A stretch of DNA of 64,000 bases from Streptomyces sp. NBC_00078 (GCF_026343335.1 NZ_JAPELX010000001.1:1240001-1304000); one strand, 5' to 3'. Positions 37,253 through 46,621 are shown, numbered from the stretch's first letter. Made by a program: numbers and translations. Notes: generated by a model from the letters alone, not told the origin.

Positions 37253-37693
37253 CACGGTCGCGGTTCCGGATCCGCCTTCCAGTCGGATCCGGATCGGCAA
37301 GATTGATCCGGACATCACGCAGACCCAGACGCCGGCGGCATTCTTCCAGCCGTGGAACGGGTCCAGTATCGCCCCTCGATGCCGTCGTCGATTCATCACC
37401 ATGGGCTTGCAGCCAGTCGCCGTAGGCCTTGCCGGCGCAGCCGCGCAGCAGGTCAATCCGCCCTTGCAGCATTGGGATCTCGTCGGGTGCGAGGTCGACC
37501 ATCCGTGTCAACCGCTCGAGAATCCCGCCGCCGTCGTCGATCGTGACGCGGACCGGCGTGCTGCACATGCTCGTCCGCGCCGAACCGGATGAGACCGGTG
37601 AGCCGGGTCGCGGCGTCGACCCGCCGCTTCCCGCGGCGTCGGGTCCAGCCGCACGTGGTGTTCCGAGACCGCATTCGAGGTTGAAGTTTCGTA

Positions 37694-37736
37694 TTGACAG
37701 TCCTCGACGGGCAGCCATATGGTCGACAAACGACAA
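37694..37736 (+). promoter_or_regulatory. Promoter and GntR operator of the RidA operon
   Basis: TTGACA (37694-37699) is followed after 17 bases by ATATGG (37717-37722). The palindrome TGGTCGACAAACGACAA (37720-37736), matching the GntR consensus at 15 of 17 positions, overlaps the -10 box and start region. Binding there would block RNA polymerase. This is the single-site version of the array seen before the HAD operon. The RidA start codon lies about 150 bases downstream. Confidence 0.72.
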
Positions 37737-37887
37737 TAGGCTGGCCATTTTAAGCCACCATACGGCGTTATGTCGCCGCTGTTACTCGCGAGGAGAACCG
37801 AGTACAGATGATCAGGATTCATGCGATGCAGGTTCTCGCGACCAACCGCGTTGGCACGTGCCCTGCTCCGTCCGAGGAGGTGGCTCG

Positions 37888-38373
37888 ATGAGCCAGTCCA
37901 TGGCTTCGGCAGCGAACACCGACTCGGCTTCCGATCGGCTCCAGGCCCTGGGTCTGGCCCTTCCCGAGCTCCGTGACAATCCGTACTACGTGCACCACCG
38001 GAAGGTGGGCTCCAGCATCTACATTTCGGGCCAACTGCCCTATAAGGACGGTTGGCTGCTGGGTCAGGGCGCTGTCGGCGGGGATGTCGAGCTGGAGACT
38101 GCGCGGGAACTCGCGCGTCATGCCGTGCTCAACGCGCTCGCCGCCGCTGTGCAGGCGGTGGGCGATCTGGACCGGGTCCGGGTCGTGCAGATGCTGGTCT
38201 TCGTGGCCAGCACGCCGGACTTCGGTCAGCAGTCGAACGTCGCCAACGCGGCCAGTGAACTGCTCATCGAGGTACTGGGCGAGAACGGACGGCACGCCCG
38301 CACCGCGATCGGTGTCGCCGGGCTTCCGCTCAACAGTCCGGTCGAGATCCAGATGGTCTGCACCGCGGTGTAG
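37888..38373 (+). CDS. RidA-family protein (enamine/imine deaminase type)
   Basis: The 161-residue protein is a YjgF/YER057c/UK114 trimer-type protein. ISGQLPYKDGWLLGQGAVGGDVELETARELARHAVLNALAAAVQAV and GENGRHARTAIGVAGLPLNSPVEIQMVC cover the fold; the HARTAIGVAGLP segment carries the Arg that binds the carboxylate in RidA enzymes. The family hydrolyses reactive enamines and imines made by amino-acid oxidases and PLP lyases, fitting its neighbours here. GAGGAGG precedes the ATG. It opens the plus-strand operon downstream of a GntR operator. Confidence 0.87.
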   Translation: MSQSMASAANTDSASDRLQALGLALPELRDNPYYVHHRKVGSSIYISGQLPYKDGWLLGQGAVGGDVELETARELARHAVLNALAAAVQAVGDLDRVRVVQMLVFVASTPDFGQQSNVANAASELLIEVLGENGRHARTAIGVAGLPLNSPVEIQMVCTAV

Positions 38374-38496
38374 GGCGGCCCTTATCGGCGATGTGCGCAA
38401 GCGAGCGCGATGTCGCGGGCCGCGCGCGTTCGGCACTAGGGGGAGCCAGCACCCGAGCCCCCGATCATTCCAGACAAGAACCACAAGGAGGGCAGC

Positions 38497-39603
38497 ATGA
38501 ACCGGCTGCAACGAGCACTCGACGCTCTGGCGGAGCGGATCGACACCCCCGCGCCGATCGTGCTGGTCGACGTCATGCAGGGCAACATCGACCGCATCCA
38601 GGGCTTCGCCGACCAGCGCAACCTCAAGGTCAGGCCGCACGTCAAGACGCACAAGTGCGTGGAGATCGGGCGACGCCAGATCGAGGCCGGCGCGGTCGGG
38701 ATCACCGCGGGCAATGTCGGTGAGGCCGAGGTCTTCGCCGCGGCCGGGTTCGACGACATCTTCCTCGCCTACCCGATCTGGGCCGCGGGATCGAAGAAGC
38801 CCCGGATCCGCAGGCTCGCCGAGTCCGCCCGGCTGCGGGTCGGCGTCGACAACGTCGCGGCGATCGAGGCCCTCGCCGACGCGATGGGAGACGAACCGGA
38901 GCGGCTGCAGGTCGTGATCGAGGTCGACTGCGGCGCCCGTCGTTCCGGGGCACCGCCCGAGGTCGCGGGCGATCTCGCACTCGCCGCCCGCAAGCGCGGC
39001 CTGGTCCCGGCGGGCGTCTTCACCTATCCCGGTCACGGCGGCGCCGGCCGGGACGCTCGCCGGCGCGCCGCGCAGGACCAGGAGGCCGCGCTCACCACCG
39101 CGGTACGCAGCCTCGAAAGTGTCGGGATCAATGCAGAGGTGGTCAGCGCCGGCTCCACCCCTACCCTCGAGTTCTCCACGAGCGGCGTGATCACCGAGAT
39201 CCGTCCCGGCGAGTACGTCTTCGGCGATCTGAACAACGTCCGGCTGGGCTCCTGCGCGGAGGACCAGATCGCGCTGTTCGTCGCCGGCACCGTGGTCAGC
39301 GACTGGGTCCCCGACCAGGTCATCGTCGATGTGGGCAACAAGGCCCTCAGCAAAGAAGGCAGCCCCGAGAACGGCTACGGCGGCATCGCCGGCACGAAGG
39401 CGGTCCTGTCCAAGGTCAACGAGTACCACGGATTCCTCCCGCTGCCAGACGGCGAGTTCCGCCCCAGCGTCGGCACGGTCGTCCCCGTGGTGCCGAACCA
39501 CGTCTGCCCGGTCGTCCTCGGCTTCGAGGAACTGATCGTCACCGACAGCACGGGCACATCGCTGGAGCGCTGGCCGGTCGACGCCCGCGGATTCCTCAAC
39601 TGA
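38497..39603 (+). CDS. D-threonine aldolase/D-serine dehydratase-like PLP enzyme
   Basis: The 368-residue enzyme has the alanine-racemase-like TIM barrel of fold-type III PLP enzymes. The PLP lysine is in LKVRPHVKTHKC (about residue 50), barrel strands include GITAGNVGEAEVFAAAGFDDIFLAYP, and the C-terminal beta domain ends with VVPNHVCPVVLG, where H-x-C is the metal pair of D-serine dehydratase and D-threonine aldolase. Known members cleave beta-hydroxy-D-amino acids to glycine plus aldehyde or dehydrate D-serine. CAAGGAGGGCAGC precedes the ATG. RidA upstream could clear the enamine made by a dehydratase. Confidence 0.85.
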   Translation: MNRLQRALDALAERIDTPAPIVLVDVMQGNIDRIQGFADQRNLKVRPHVKTHKCVEIGRRQIEAGAVGITAGNVGEAEVFAAAGFDDIFLAYPIWAAGSKKPRIRRLAESARLRVGVDNVAAIEALADAMGDEPERLQVVIEVDCGARRSGAPPEVAGDLALAARKRGLVPAGVFTYPGHGGAGRDARRRAAQDQEAALTTAVRSLESVGINAEVVSAGSTPTLEFSTSGVITEIRPGEYVFGDLNNVRLGSCAEDQIALFVAGTVVSDWVPDQVIVDVGNKALSKEGSPENGYGGIAGTKAVLSKVNEYHGFLPLPDGEFRPSVGTVVPVVPNHVCPVVLGFEELIVTDSTGTSLERWPVDARGFLN

Positions 39604-39676
39604 CCGGCGCTGGGCACGGGACCCTCGTACCCGAGCCCGCGACCCGACCGACCTGACCCGCAGAGGAGTGCCTGAC

Positions 39677-40411
39677 ATGAGACTCAACAACGTCACGGCC
39701 CTGGTGACCGGTGCCAGCAGTGGCATCGGGGAAGCCGTGAGTTCCCGCTTCCGCCGCGAGGGCGCGCGATTGCTGCTCACCGGCCGCAGGGAGCAACTCG
39801 ACAGCGCTGAGCCCGACGACCTGTACGTTCCCGGAGACCTCAACGACGAGGCGTTCGTCGAGAGCCTGGCCAAGCAGGCCGCGGAGTCCCTCGGCACTGT
39901 CGACGTCGTTGTCCTCAACCACGGTTTGCAGGCTGTCAGTCCGCTCACCGAGATGGCCTGCGACGACGCGAAGAACGTGCTCGAGAGCAACCTTCTCAGC
40001 GCGTTCCTGGTGATGAAGCACTTCGCCCCGCTGATGCCCGAGGCAGGGGGATCGTTCGTCTGCGTCAGTTCACGGCTGGGCATGGTCGGCATGGCCGGGC
40101 AGGTGTTGTATTCCGCTGCCAAGGGAGGCCTCATCATGCTTGCCAAGGGCGCGGCGATCGAATGGGCCCCGCGCAACATCCGCGTCAACGTTGTCGCTCC
40201 GGGTCTGACCGCCACCCCGATCATCGAAGCGGCGTTCCAGCGCAGGACCGACCCCGAGGCCTACCGTCGCGAGCGCGAGAGCTCGATCCCGCTCCAACGC
40301 CTCGCCGCCCCCGAAGAGATCGCCGACGCGGTGCTCTTCTTCGCATCATCGGAGTCGTCGTACGTGACCGGATCGGTCCTGACCGTCGACGGCGGGTACA
40401 CCGCTTTCTGA
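39677..40411 (+). CDS. Short-chain dehydrogenase/reductase
   Basis: The 244-residue classical SDR has VTALVTGASSGIGEAV (cofactor motif), VVLNHGLQ (normally NNAG), a Ser in VCVSSRLG, and LYSAAKGGLIMLAKG with the Y-x-x-x-K catalytic pair, ending DGGYTAF. ATG at 39677 has GAGGAG at good distance; a GTG at 39668 lies inside that ribosome binding site and is less likely. It follows the D-threonine-aldolase-like gene by 73 bases in the same direction. A hydroxy-acid or hydroxy-amino-acid dehydrogenase role is likely. A decayed paralogue lies at 32,850-33,195. Confidence 0.85.
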   Translation: MRLNNVTALVTGASSGIGEAVSSRFRREGARLLLTGRREQLDSAEPDDLYVPGDLNDEAFVESLAKQAAESLGTVDVVVLNHGLQAVSPLTEMACDDAKNVLESNLLSAFLVMKHFAPLMPEAGGSFVCVSSRLGMVGMAGQVLYSAAKGGLIMLAKGAAIEWAPRNIRVNVVAPGLTATPIIEAAFQRRTDPEAYRRERESSIPLQRLAAPEEIADAVLFFASSESSYVTGSVLTVDGGYTAF

Positions 40412-40864
40412 ACACCCTGCTGGGCATCACCACCAGCATTGGACTGAACGGCCTGTTCTCCGTCCCGCCTTCTACCTCCGGCGACCGCCAATTGCGGCAT
40501 GACCGAACGACCACCAGTCGAGCGCATGCCCCGATCTCCGCACTCGAACTGCACCACCCACAGTGCGTCCGTGCCGAGGACCGCATCCTCGCCGCCCCGG
40601 CCACCTGGACGCCACCGCGACGCGTCGTGCTGAGGACCGTTGCCATCCTGATGGTCACCGCCTGCGACGGCTCCAGCTTCCCCACCGCCGCTCACCTGAC
40701 CTTCCAGTCGGCATCGCCCCGATAACACGGGCGTCGGGGACTTCGGTCCGCCGCCCTGCACGATCCCGCCTCTGGCACCTGCGAGGCAAAGTCCCCGCAC
40801 AGTCGGTCCCACATGTCCCTGGATATCCGTCAGCGCGTTTTCCCTCTCGATAAGGAGCAGACCT
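40412..40864. other. 453-bp gap between the SDR and ABC transporter genes
   Basis: No gene, hairpin or known repeat was recognised. The frames that cross it have no start with a ribosome binding site. The transporter could have its own promoter here, but no convincing -35/-10 pair and no copy of the GntR palindrome were found. Confidence 0.4.
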
Positions 40865-41821
40865 ATGCGAGTCAGCAGATTCTTGAGTGTTCCGATCGTC
40901 ACGACTGCCTTGGCCCTCGCGCTTGCCGCGTGCGGGGCGGGTGGCACCGCGCAGAGCGTGGGGTCGAAGAGTACGGCGCAGGGCGGGGGTTCGGGTTCGT
41001 CGGGTGAGCACACCGATGACATCTCGGTGGGTGTGAAGCCGGACGCGGCGGCGGTGAAGCTGCTGCCCGCGGCGGTGAAGGCCAGGGGCACGATGTCGGT
41101 GGCCATGGATCTGACCAGCCCGCCGACTTCGTTCATGGCGTCGGACAACAAGACCCCGATCGGGTTCAACCCGGACTTCTCCCGGCTGATCGCCGCCAGG
41201 CTGGGCCTGAAGCTGCAGATCAGCAACGTCAAGTTCGACACCATCATCACCGGCCTGCAGGCCGACCGGTACGACTTCACCGCCTCCACCATGGGTGCCA
41301 CCACGGAGCGGCTGAAGGTGCTCGACATGGTCGACTACTTCAAGGCCGGCACCGGGGTGTCCGTCCCGTACGGAAATCCGCAGAAGCTGAGCACCCACAC
41401 GCTGTGCGGGCATCGTGTCGCTGTGCAGTCCGGCAGTACCGCGGAGCTGCAGTGGCTGCCCCTGCTGTCCAAGCAGGACTGTACGGGCAAGGGCAAGCCG
41501 GCCATCAAGGCGGTGACCCTGGCCAGCGTGAACGACGCCCTGACCCAGCTGGTGTCCAAGCGGATCGACGCGGTGATGTACGACTTCACCGGGCTTCAGT
41601 GGGCGGCCACACAGCAGCCCAAGACGTTCGAGGTCCTCAAGCCCCTGGTGGCGACCAAGACCGTGGCCGTCGCGCTGAAGAAGGACTCTGCGCTGACTCC
41701 CGCGGTGAAGGCTGCCATCCAGTCGGTCATCGACAGCCCCCAGTACGCGAAGGCGCTGGGCCGCTGGGGTTTTGAGGGTCTCGGGATCAAGACCGCGGCC
41801 ATGGCCGTCCCGCAGGACTGA
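40865..41821 (+). CDS. Amino-acid ABC transporter, substrate-binding lipoprotein
   Basis: The 318-residue protein is a solute-binding protein family 3 member. The signal peptide ends in a lipobox (ALALAACG, Cys about residue 20), so it is membrane-anchored outside the cell. MSVAMDLTSPPTSFMASDNKTPIGFNPDFSRLIAARLGLKLQI and YDFTASTMGATTERLKVLDMVDYFKAG are the ligand-binding signatures of polar and cationic amino-acid binders. GGAGCAGACCT precedes the ATG. The permease gene begins one base after its stop. The ligand is likely an amino acid or related compound degraded by the flanking enzymes. Confidence 0.87.
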   Translation: MRVSRFLSVPIVTTALALALAACGAGGTAQSVGSKSTAQGGGSGSSGEHTDDISVGVKPDAAAVKLLPAAVKARGTMSVAMDLTSPPTSFMASDNKTPIGFNPDFSRLIAARLGLKLQISNVKFDTIITGLQADRYDFTASTMGATTERLKVLDMVDYFKAGTGVSVPYGNPQKLSTHTLCGHRVAVQSGSTAELQWLPLLSKQDCTGKGKPAIKAVTLASVNDALTQLVSKRIDAVMYDFTGLQWAATQQPKTFEVLKPLVATKTVAVALKKDSALTPAVKAAIQSVIDSPQYAKALGRWGFEGLGIKTAAMAVPQD

Positions 41822-41822
41822 C

Positions 41823-42788
41823 ATGTCGACGGAAATGATCGAGACGACGACCAGGAGCCGACCGGTGCCACCACTGCTGGCCGAGGAAAAGAAGCGGATC
41901 ACGCCGAAACGTCCGCGTGACTACGTCGCCTGGGCCGTCGCGATCGTCATCGTCGCCGGCCTGGTGTGGACGGCGGTGACGAACGAGAACTATCGCTGGC
42001 CGGTGGTGTTCAGCTACTTCACCACCCAGACCATCCTCAACGGCCTGCTGGTCACGCTTCTTCTCACCGTGGTCAGCATGGCGCTGGCCACCGTGCTCGG
42101 GCTGCTGCTGGCGGTGATGCGCATGTCGCACCAGCGGCCCGTCTCCGGGCTCGCCCAGCTCTACATCACCTTCTTCCGCGGCACCCCGGTGCTCGTGCAG
42201 CTGATCTTCTGGTTCAACATCGCGGCGCTGTACCCGCACCTGTCGGTCGGTATCCCGTTCACGGACATCTCCACACCGGTGAACGTGAACGCGATCATGA
42301 CGCCGATGACCGCGGCCGTCGTGGGCCTCACCCTGAACCAGGCCGCCTACATGTCCGAGATCATCCGCGGCGGGTTCGCCTCGGTCAGCCGCGGACAGCA
42401 CGAGGCCGCGGAGTCGCTGGGCATGTCGGGGTTCACCAAGCTCCGGCACGTGATCATCCCGCAGACCATGCCCGCGGTCATCCCGGCCACCGGCAACCAG
42501 GTCATCGGCATGCTCAAGGAGACCTCCCTGGTGAGCGTGCTCGGCGTCGCCGACCTGCTGCAAAGCGCACAGGCCATCTACGCCCGCACCTACCAGACCA
42601 TCCCGCTGCTGATCGTGGCCAGCCTCTGGTACCTGATCATGACGCTGGTACTGAGCGTGCCGCAGTCCATGATCGAGCGCCGATTCTCCCGCTCCACCCG
42701 GGCACGCCTGACCGGCGCCGCCACAGCGGGCGAGCCCGGGACCGGCCAGCCGGCGCCAGTTGCCACCACGAGGGAGTCCCTGCTGTGA
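41823..42788 (+). CDS. Amino-acid ABC transporter, permease
   Basis: The 321-residue membrane protein is a HisMQ-type permease. After a cytoplasmic start, about five or six helices follow ([42 protein letters not shown], and others). The EAA loop that contacts the ATPase reads [28 protein letters not shown]. Only one permease gene is present, so it would act as a homodimer. The start is one base after the binding-protein stop, and the stop overlaps the ATPase start. Confidence 0.88.
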   Translation: MSTEMIETTTRSRPVPPLLAEEKKRITPKRPRDYVAWAVAIVIVAGLVWTAVTNENYRWPVVFSYFTTQTILNGLLVTLLLTVVSMALATVLGLLLAVMRMSHQRPVSGLAQLYITFFRGTPVLVQLIFWFNIAALYPHLSVGIPFTDISTPVNVNAIMTPMTAAVVGLTLNQAAYMSEIIRGGFASVSRGQHEAAESLGMSGFTKLRHVIIPQTMPAVIPATGNQVIGMLKETSLVSVLGVADLLQSAQAIYARTYQTIPLLIVASLWYLIMTLVLSVPQSMIERRFSRSTRARLTGAATAGEPGTGQPAPVATTRESLL

Positions 42789-43552
42789 ACCCGGACGGAA
42801 CGATCGTCGCACGCAAGCTGTGCAAGAGCTTCGGACGTCACCAGGTCCTGCACGACATCGACCTGACCGTCGCGGCCGGGGAGATCTCCTGCATCATCGG
42901 CCCCAGCGGATCCGGCAAATCCACCCTGCTGCGCTGTATCAACGGCCTGGAGACCGCCGACCGCGGCGTCCTGAAGGTCAACGGAGAGGACTTCGGCTAC
43001 CTCGAGAAGGACGACGCCTACCACGCCGTGCGCCCCAAGCGGCTGGCCGAGCAGCGCGCCCGCATCGGCATGGTCTTCCAGCAGTTCAACCTGTTCCCCA
43101 ACATGACCGCCGAAAGCAACGTCATGTCCGGACCGGTCCTGGTGCACAAGAAGAACCGCGCCACCTGCCGGGAGCAGGCGCGAGAACTCCTGGCCAGGGT
43201 CGGCCTGGAGGGATGCGGCCACAAGTACCCCGCCCAGCTCTCCGGCGGCCAGCAGCAACGCGTGGCCATCGCCCGCGCCCTCGCCATGGAACCCACCATC
43301 ATGCTCTTCGACGAACCCACCAGCGCCCTGGACCCCGAACGCGTCGGCGAAGTCCTCGCCGTCATGCGCGACCTCGCCGGCAACGGCATGACCATGCTCC
43401 TCGTCACCCACGAGATGGGCTTCGCCCGCGAGGTCGCCGACGAAGTCCTCTTCATGGACGACGGCATCGCCGTCGAACGCGGCGACGCCCGCGAACTACT
43501 GGCCAACCCACGCGAAAAACGAACCCAGGCATTCCTCGAAAGAGTGCTCTAG
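42785..43552 (+). CDS. Amino-acid ABC transporter, ATP-binding protein
   Basis: The 255-residue ATPase has GPSGSGKST (Walker A), [17 protein letters not shown] (Q-loop), [19 protein letters not shown] (signature), [14 protein letters not shown] (Walker B) and [12 protein letters not shown] (H-loop). These forms are typical of GlnQ/HisP polar amino-acid importers. The GTG start overlaps the permease stop by four bases (GTGA). With the two preceding genes it forms a complete importer. It has a somewhat longer insert near [20 protein letters not shown] than GlnQ. Confidence 0.9.
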   Translation: MNPDGTIVARKLCKSFGRHQVLHDIDLTVAAGEISCIIGPSGSGKSTLLRCINGLETADRGVLKVNGEDFGYLEKDDAYHAVRPKRLAEQRARIGMVFQQFNLFPNMTAESNVMSGPVLVHKKNRATCREQARELLARVGLEGCGHKYPAQLSGGQQQRVAIARALAMEPTIMLFDEPTSALDPERVGEVLAVMRDLAGNGMTMLLVTHEMGFAREVADEVLFMDDGIAVERGDARELLANPREKRTQAFLERVL

Positions 43553-43823
43553 ACAGCCACACACACCTACGGCAACGGATCATCGGCCATGGCCCGGCGG
43601 AGCAGCCAACGGCCGCCCGCAGCCAGGCAGCCCGACACGGAGTGAACCGGCGAGAACAACACGCTGGCCAAGCTCCTGACCTCACTCGGCAACGGACGCC
43701 AAGACTCCCTGTTCTCCGTCGAAAACACCGTCGGGGTCGCCCCCGGAGGCGACCCAATATCACCACCCGACACCCAGTTCTCCCGTGGCACACCACGCGG
43801 CGATCAGCGAAAGAGTCATGCGC

Positions 43824-45308
43824 ATGTCTGACACGCTCACCGCTCCTTCATGGCAGTCGTCAGTCCTGGAATCCGTCCCCAGCGGCTTCCTCGCCCACGA
43901 CTGGCAACCCGCCACCGGCGGCCGCACCTTCGAGGTGCGCAACCCGGCTACCGAAGAAGTCATAACCACCGTCGCCGACTGCGGCACGCAGGACGCGTTG
44001 AGTGCACTGGACGCGGCTGCCGCGGCGGCCGAACAGTGGGCCCTCACAAGCCCGCGGGACCGCGCAACCCTCCTGCACCGGCTCACCGACGCCCTGACTG
44101 AGCACCGTGAGCGTCTGGCCCGGATCATCACCCTGGAGATCGGCAAGACGATCACAGAAGCCCGGGGCGAGGTCGACTACGCCGCAGCCTATTTCCGCTG
44201 GTACGCCGAGGAGGCGGTCCGCCACCACGCCCGCAGCACTCCCTCTCCTGACGGCAGGAGTCACATCGTCACCGTCGCCGAACCGGTAGGCCCCTGCCTG
44301 TTGATCACTCCGTGGAACGTGCCGCTGGCCATGGCCGCCCGCAAGGTCGCCGCCGCCCTGGCCGCAGGCTGCACCGCCGTGCTCAAACCGGCCGCGCTCA
44401 CCCCGTTGTCGTCCCTTGTGCTGGGCGAGCTGGCGCGTGGGGCCGGCGCGCCTGAAGGCGTCCTGACCGTGATCACCAGCAGCGACGCGGCAGCGGTCAC
44501 CACCGCACTGCTGTCCGACCCTCGGCTGCGCAAGCTGTCGTTCACCGGGTCCACCCCGGTCGGCAGGCTGCTGCTTCAGCAGAGCGGTGCGCGGGTGCTG
44601 CGCACCTCCATGGAGCTGGGCGGCAACGCGCCGTTCCTGGTCTTCGACGACGCCGACCTCGACCTCGCGGTCCGCGAAGCGATGGTCGCGAAGATGCGGC
44701 TGGGCGGGCAGTCCTGTGTGGGCGCCAACCGGTTCCTGGTCCAGGAGGGAATCGCCGACGCGTTCGCCGTGGCGATGGCCGAACGGATGGCCGCTGTCCG
44801 AGTGGGCCCCCCGGACCGGGAGGACACCGGGCTTGGTCCACTGGCCGACCGCCGGGCGGTGGACAAGGTCCGCAGGCTCGTCGAGGACGCCGTGGCCCGT
44901 GGTGCCGTTGTCATCGCCGAGGCGGACATCCCTGACGGGCCGGGCTACTACGCCGCCCCGACCGTGCTGGACCACGTCCCCGCCGACGCCGCGATCATGC
45001 ACGAGGAAGTCTTCGGACCCGTCGCCGCCATCCACCGGTTCTCCACCGAGGCCGAGGCCATAGCGGCGGCCAACGACACCGAGCACGGTCTCGCGTCGTA
45101 CCTGATGACCTCTCACATCGACCGCGCCCGCAGGGTCGCCGCCCGTCTGCAGGCCGGAATGGTCGGCATCAACCGCGGCCTGGTCTCCGACGTCGCGGCA
45201 CCCTTCGGCGGGATCAAGCAGTCCGGCCTGGGCCGCGAAGGCGGGCCCGAAGGCCTCCACGAGTACCAGCAGCTCAAGTACCTGTCCATGCCCGGCTTCC
45301 ACACCTGA
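43824..45308 (+). CDS. NAD(P)-dependent aldehyde dehydrogenase
   Basis: The 494-residue enzyme resembles succinate-semialdehyde/glutarate-semialdehyde dehydrogenases. VGPCLLITPWNVPLAMAARKVAAALAAGCTAVLKPA forms the NAD(P) site, MELGGNAPFLVFDDADLDLAV the Glu region and GGQSCVGANRFLVQEGI the catalytic cysteine. The end (GGIKQSGLGREGGPEGLHEYQQLKYLSM) is typical of the GabD branch. GAAAGAG lies eight bases before the ATG at 43824; an in-frame ATG at 43818 is too close to it. It follows the transporter by 270 bases and likely oxidises the aldehyde released by amine oxidation or aldol cleavage. Confidence 0.87.
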   Translation: MSDTLTAPSWQSSVLESVPSGFLAHDWQPATGGRTFEVRNPATEEVITTVADCGTQDALSALDAAAAAAEQWALTSPRDRATLLHRLTDALTEHRERLARIITLEIGKTITEARGEVDYAAAYFRWYAEEAVRHHARSTPSPDGRSHIVTVAEPVGPCLLITPWNVPLAMAARKVAAALAAGCTAVLKPAALTPLSSLVLGELARGAGAPEGVLTVITSSDAAAVTTALLSDPRLRKLSFTGSTPVGRLLLQQSGARVLRTSMELGGNAPFLVFDDADLDLAVREAMVAKMRLGGQSCVGANRFLVQEGIADAFAVAMAERMAAVRVGPPDREDTGLGPLADRRAVDKVRRLVEDAVARGAVVIAEADIPDGPGYYAAPTVLDHVPADAAIMHEEVFGPVAAIHRFSTEAEAIAAANDTEHGLASYLMTSHIDRARRVAARLQAGMVGINRGLVSDVAAPFGGIKQSGLGREGGPEGLHEYQQLKYLSMPGFHT

Positions 45309-45663
45309 GCAAACCGGACCCGAGCGCAGAGCTCGCCCGCGTCCTGGCCGGGCAGCGCGGGCCAGGGCATCGAAGCTGGGCACCGTCTCGGGTGTGATGC
45401 CGCCACGACAGCCCGGTGGGGAGCCTCGGTTCTTCCCCGCCGGGCTGACCCCTTGTCGGCGTACCCGCGAACGTGCACAGCCACGCCCGGCGTCCAAAGG
45501 CTCGACACAGGTGTTGCGCTGCCGCCGCTGGTCCCGGGCCAGCACATCCTGAGCCTGATCAGCAACCACCACGCACCATGCTCCGCAGGAATCCATGGCA
45601 CCCGCGATCCGCGTGCCGTGGCGGCTGCCATCTCCACCGACTTTATGAAGGAGACGGTCGACC
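45309..45663. other. 355-bp gap before the Lrp regulator
   Basis: No recognisable gene. Long frames on both strands are of the low-quality GC-rich kind. TTATGAAGGAGACGGTCGACC just before the regulator supplies its ribosome binding site (GAAGGAGA). Confidence 0.4.
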
Positions 45664-46137
45664 ATGGACGCCATCGACGAGAAGATCATCGCCGAGCTGA
45701 CTCGCAACGGCCGCATCTCGCACTCGGAGCTGGCCGGCAAGGTGCTGCTGTCCCGTAATGCGGTGCGCCAGCGCATCGAACGGCTGGAGCGCCAGGGCCA
45801 CATCGCCGGCTACACCATCGTCCGCGCCGGCGACGACATGGGCGATGTCGTCTCGGCGCTGGTCCTCGTCCACCGCCAGGACCGCATGCGCGGCGGCGAC
45901 GTCCTGGCCGCGCTCAAACGCATCCCCGAGGTCGTCATCTGCGAGATCCTCAGCGGCGACTTCGACATCATGGTGCGCCTGGAGGCGGCCTCGCTGGAAC
46001 GCGTGCGAGTCATCTGGGAGGACATCGCCCAGATGCCCGGCGTACGGGACACGGTCACCGCGCTCACCCTGTCCAGCGTCGTCAACCGCCCGCGAGGAGT
46101 GCGGAGTTCAACGGCACCGCCCCGGGCGCGGGCATGA
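45664..46137 (+). CDS. Lrp/AsnC-family regulator, copy 1
   Basis: The 157-residue regulator has an AsnC helix-turn-helix (MDAIDEKIIAELTRNGRISHSELAGKVLLSRNAVRQRIERLERQG) and a RAM effector domain (VSALVLVHRQDRMRGGDVLAALKRIPEVVICEILSGDFDIMVRLEAA). Members sense amino acids as octamers. GAAGGAGA lies at normal distance. Bases 45665-46099 recur almost unchanged at 54498-54931. The last 13 residues (after VVNRPRG) come from DNA beyond the duplicated block, so the natural C-terminus may have been replaced. Confidence 0.88.
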   Translation: MDAIDEKIIAELTRNGRISHSELAGKVLLSRNAVRQRIERLERQGHIAGYTIVRAGDDMGDVVSALVLVHRQDRMRGGDVLAALKRIPEVVICEILSGDFDIMVRLEAASLERVRVIWEDIAQMPGVRDTVTALTLSSVVNRPRGVRSSTAPPRARA

Positions 46138-46621
46138 ACCGTCCGTCCTTGGCCCGCACCAGCCAGCCCCGCTTCTCCAGCACGTAGGCACGGTGACGGA
46201 TCTTCTCCACCTCGTTCTTGATCTCCGCCTCCCGGCCCACCGCCCGCGTCAGCTCCACCCCGTTCACCGGCCCCGAAGCAGCCACCACCGCAGCGAACAC
46301 CTCCCGATACAGGCCGCAGAGCACCTCTTCACCCAGGCCCGACCACCACACCGGCGGCCGCTCGCCATGCCCCACGCCCAAACCGCCCGATCCCACGGCA
46401 GCAGCCATCCCACCACCGGGCGGCACCGAAACCGGCGTATTCACCGGACTCTCCCCGGCCAGCACCGACACGAGCTCCTCACACCCCACCCGGGCCCGCT
46501 CGACCCGCTCCCGCGCGGCATCCACCTCCGCCTGAGCCTGCTCCAGGACCTCCGTCAAGGACTCCAGGTCCTGCCTCGCCCGCGCCTCACGCTGTTCCAT
46601 CAACCCCAGCACCGACGGCAT
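46082..46621 (-). CDS. Hypothetical protein with N-terminal coiled coil, 3' end possibly replaced
   Basis: The 179-residue protein begins MPSVLGLMEQREARARQDLESLTEVLEQAQAEVDAARERVERAR, a clear coiled coil, then a Gly/Pro-rich linker and a helical part (YREVFAAVVAASGPVNGVELTRAVGREAEIKNEVEKIRHRAYVLEKRGWL) resembling a winged helix. I recall similar Streptomyces proteins beside transposase genes, but I cannot name the family. Its stop lies inside the Lrp duplication block, so the last few residues are probably not original. GAGGAGGTCGCG precedes the ATG. Confidence 0.6.
   Translation of the reverse strand: MPSVLGLMEQREARARQDLESLTEVLEQAQAEVDAARERVERARVGCEELVSVLAGESPVNTPVSVPPGGGMAAAVGSGGLGVGHGERPPVWWSGLGEEVLCGLYREVFAAVVAASGPVNGVELTRAVGREAEIKNEVEKIRHRAYVLEKRGWLVRAKDGRFMPAPGAVPLNSALLAGG

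Noticed and set aside
45640..45664. GGTCGACC before Lrp copy 1 considered as another GntR operator.
   Set aside because: Only a half-site resembles the motif and it overlaps the start codon region; the spacing and second arm are missing.
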